A DNA stretch of 5,336 nt from an uncultured Actinomycetes bacterium (GTDB lineage Bacteria > Actinomycetota > Acidimicrobiia > Acidimicrobiales > Ilumatobacteraceae). Under the pieces are notes generated by a model, which saw only the letters and a list, made by a program, of their open reading frames with translations, did not search any database and was not told the DNA's origin. Positions 4,432 to 5,336 of this stretch are shown piece after piece (position 1 is the stretch's first letter; each line of letters opens with the position of its first letter). The stretch spans positions 1 to 5,336 of the forward strand of contig CAIOHI010000207.1 in the NCBI GenBank assembly GCA_903858075.1, read 5' to 3'. A program made the position numbers and the translations under genes.

Positions 4432-5336
4432 CTACCCCCACAGGCTCTTTGGGTATTTTCCTTTTTCAACTAGAGCCGCAATTGACCCCTGAACAATCTC
4501 TTTGTCCTCTTTATATGTCACGCCAAACCACGTGGAGTTACTCCGCAGAACTTTGCACGTGACGTGTTTCTCAGCAATGAGTTGGCCGACAGTCAGCGGA
4601 ATGAAACACTCGCTTTTCAATTCAGTTCCCGACGTGCGTAAAAACTCTTGGAAGACGCGGTCGAGGTGGTCGAACAACCGAGGGGTGAACCCCCACATGT
4701 TCATAGACACAGGTTCATCGCCGGTGAGGCTCACGGTGTTGCCATCATCTCGCGTATAGACAGCACCATTTCCTTGGCGACTGAGGTTTGTCATTTCGTC
4801 AATGTGGGTGAGTAATGCATTTTCATCGGTTGTGCATACCCCCCGCGCCACCGACCCGTGGTCGGACAAAGTATTACGCAAGGTGAAGCCCACCATTGAA
4901 AAAGTATTCGCAGCCGAGTCGACATCAGATAATTCCTTGTTCAATACGGCGTATGACTCTTGGCCATAAAAGTCATCGGCATTAATGACTGCAAAGTTTT
5001 CCTTCACCACATCTGCTGCACACAAAATGGCATGTGTTGTTCCCCAAGGCTTTTCACGACCTGCGGGAATGCTCCAGCCGCCCGGCAATTTGTCGAGTGT
5101 TTGAAATGCATATTGCACATCTACAAGATGCTCAAACTTGGACGAGACATTGTTGCGAAAGTCGGCCTCGAAGTCGGGGCGAATAATGAACACCACTTTG
5201 CTGAACCCTGCTCGCAACGCATCGAACACTGAGTAGTCGAGAATGGTTTCACCCGTTGGGCCCATGGGGTCAATTTGCTTCAGGCCGCCATAACGCGAAC
5301 CCATACCAGCAGCGAGCACAACAAGGGTTTGGGGCA
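4432..5336 (-). CDS. Sugar-phosphate nucleotidyltransferase-like protein (5' edge of window)
   Basis: About 301 residues if the start codon is the one cut by the window edge: the last two bases read TG of a ?TG codon, followed by PQTLVVLAAG, the normal beginning of this family. Numbered on that basis, the nucleotide-binding loop LAAGMGSRYGGLKQ lies at 8-21 with R15 and K20 as the expected phosphate contacts. PWGTTHAIL is at 97-105, INADDFYG (118-125) holds the metal-binding Asp region, and MNMWGFTP (212-219) and TWFGVTYKEDK (269-279) complete the Rossmann-like transferase fold. Such enzymes join a sugar or alcohol phosphate to a nucleoside triphosphate, releasing pyrophosphate. The acceptor cannot be told from these motifs, and this GSRYGGLKQ subfamily is mostly annotated only as nucleotidyltransferase. 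It lies upstream of and on the same strand as the acyl-CoA dehydrogenase, 44 bases away, without an obvious pathway link. Confidence 0.85.
   Translation of the reverse strand, partial: PQTLVVLAAGMGSRYGGLKQIDPMGPTGETILDYSVFDALRAGFSKVVFIIRPDFEADFRNNVSSKFEHLVDVQYAFQTLDKLPGGWSIPAGREKPWGTTHAILCAADVVKENFAVINADDFYGQESYAVLNKELSDVDSAANTFSMVGFTLRNTLSDHGSVARGVCTTDENALLTHIDEMTNLSRQGNGAVYTRDDGNTVSLTGDEPVSMNMWGFTPRLFDHLDRVFQEFLRTSGTELKSECFIPLTVGQLIAEKHVTCKVLRSNSTWFGVTYKEDKEIVQGSIAALVEKGKYPKSLWG

Noticed and set aside
4960..5232. + strand open frame opposite the nucleotidyltransferase
   Set aside because: It is a shadow of the conserved gene on the other strand; its Cys-rich composition reflects reverse-strand codons.
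5317..5319. GTG as the start of the nucleotidyltransferase
   Set aside because: It would remove the first strand residues (TLVV) that precede the LAAG loop throughout the family.
1..5336. Mobile element, CRISPR array, tRNA or rRNA gene, toxin-antitoxin or defence system
   Set aside because: I saw no transposase or integrase motifs, no regularly spaced repeats, no cloverleaf-like stretch and no toxin or nuclease domains. All gaps between genes are under 60 bases.

Overview
The window looks like ordinary chromosome from a member of the Actinomycetota with a base composition close to half G+C. The lineage call rests on four things: the actinobacterial-style Tad pilus tail, an MprA/MprB-like two-component pair, a FadE2/ACAD11-like acyl-CoA dehydrogenase, and several genes with no Shine-Dalgarno sequence but a TANNNT box just before the ATG. 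A moderate-GC group such as Acidimicrobiia or a freshwater actinobacterium would fit, but the sequence alone does not settle the class.

Left part, + strand (1-668): the end of a Tad pilus locus. It holds the hydrophobic C-terminal tail of a probable TadC/GspF-type membrane protein, then a Flp-like pilin with a good ribosome binding site, then a TadE-like pseudopilin whose start overlaps the pilin's end by 11 bases. Pilin and TadE share the same prepilin peptidase site (G|QAT-x-E-aromatic), so one peptidase could process both.

Middle, + strand (692-3184): a single-domain STAS protein of the anti-sigma-factor-antagonist type with Ala where the phosphorylated Ser normally lies. It is followed by an OmpR-family response regulator and, 2 bases later, its membrane histidine kinase. 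All six + strand genes point the same way with small gaps, so at least partial co-transcription is plausible. Candidate promoters before the STAS gene and before the regulator suggest sub-operons.

Right part, - strand (3131-5336): a sugar-phosphate nucleotidyltransferase-like gene, running in from the right edge and probably lacking only the first base of its start codon, followed after 44 bases by an acyl-CoA dehydrogenase of the ACAD10/11-FadE2 type. The dehydrogenase converges on the histidine kinase and the two coding regions overlap tail to tail by 54 bases.

The window is almost fully coding; the longest gap is 58 bases. I see no RNA gene, mobile element, CRISPR array or defence system, and no convincing undescribed system. 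The points most worth a second look are the altered phosphosite of the STAS protein and its place between pilus and signalling genes, the recurring leaderless-promoter pattern, and the Asp at the usual catalytic Glu position of the dehydrogenase.
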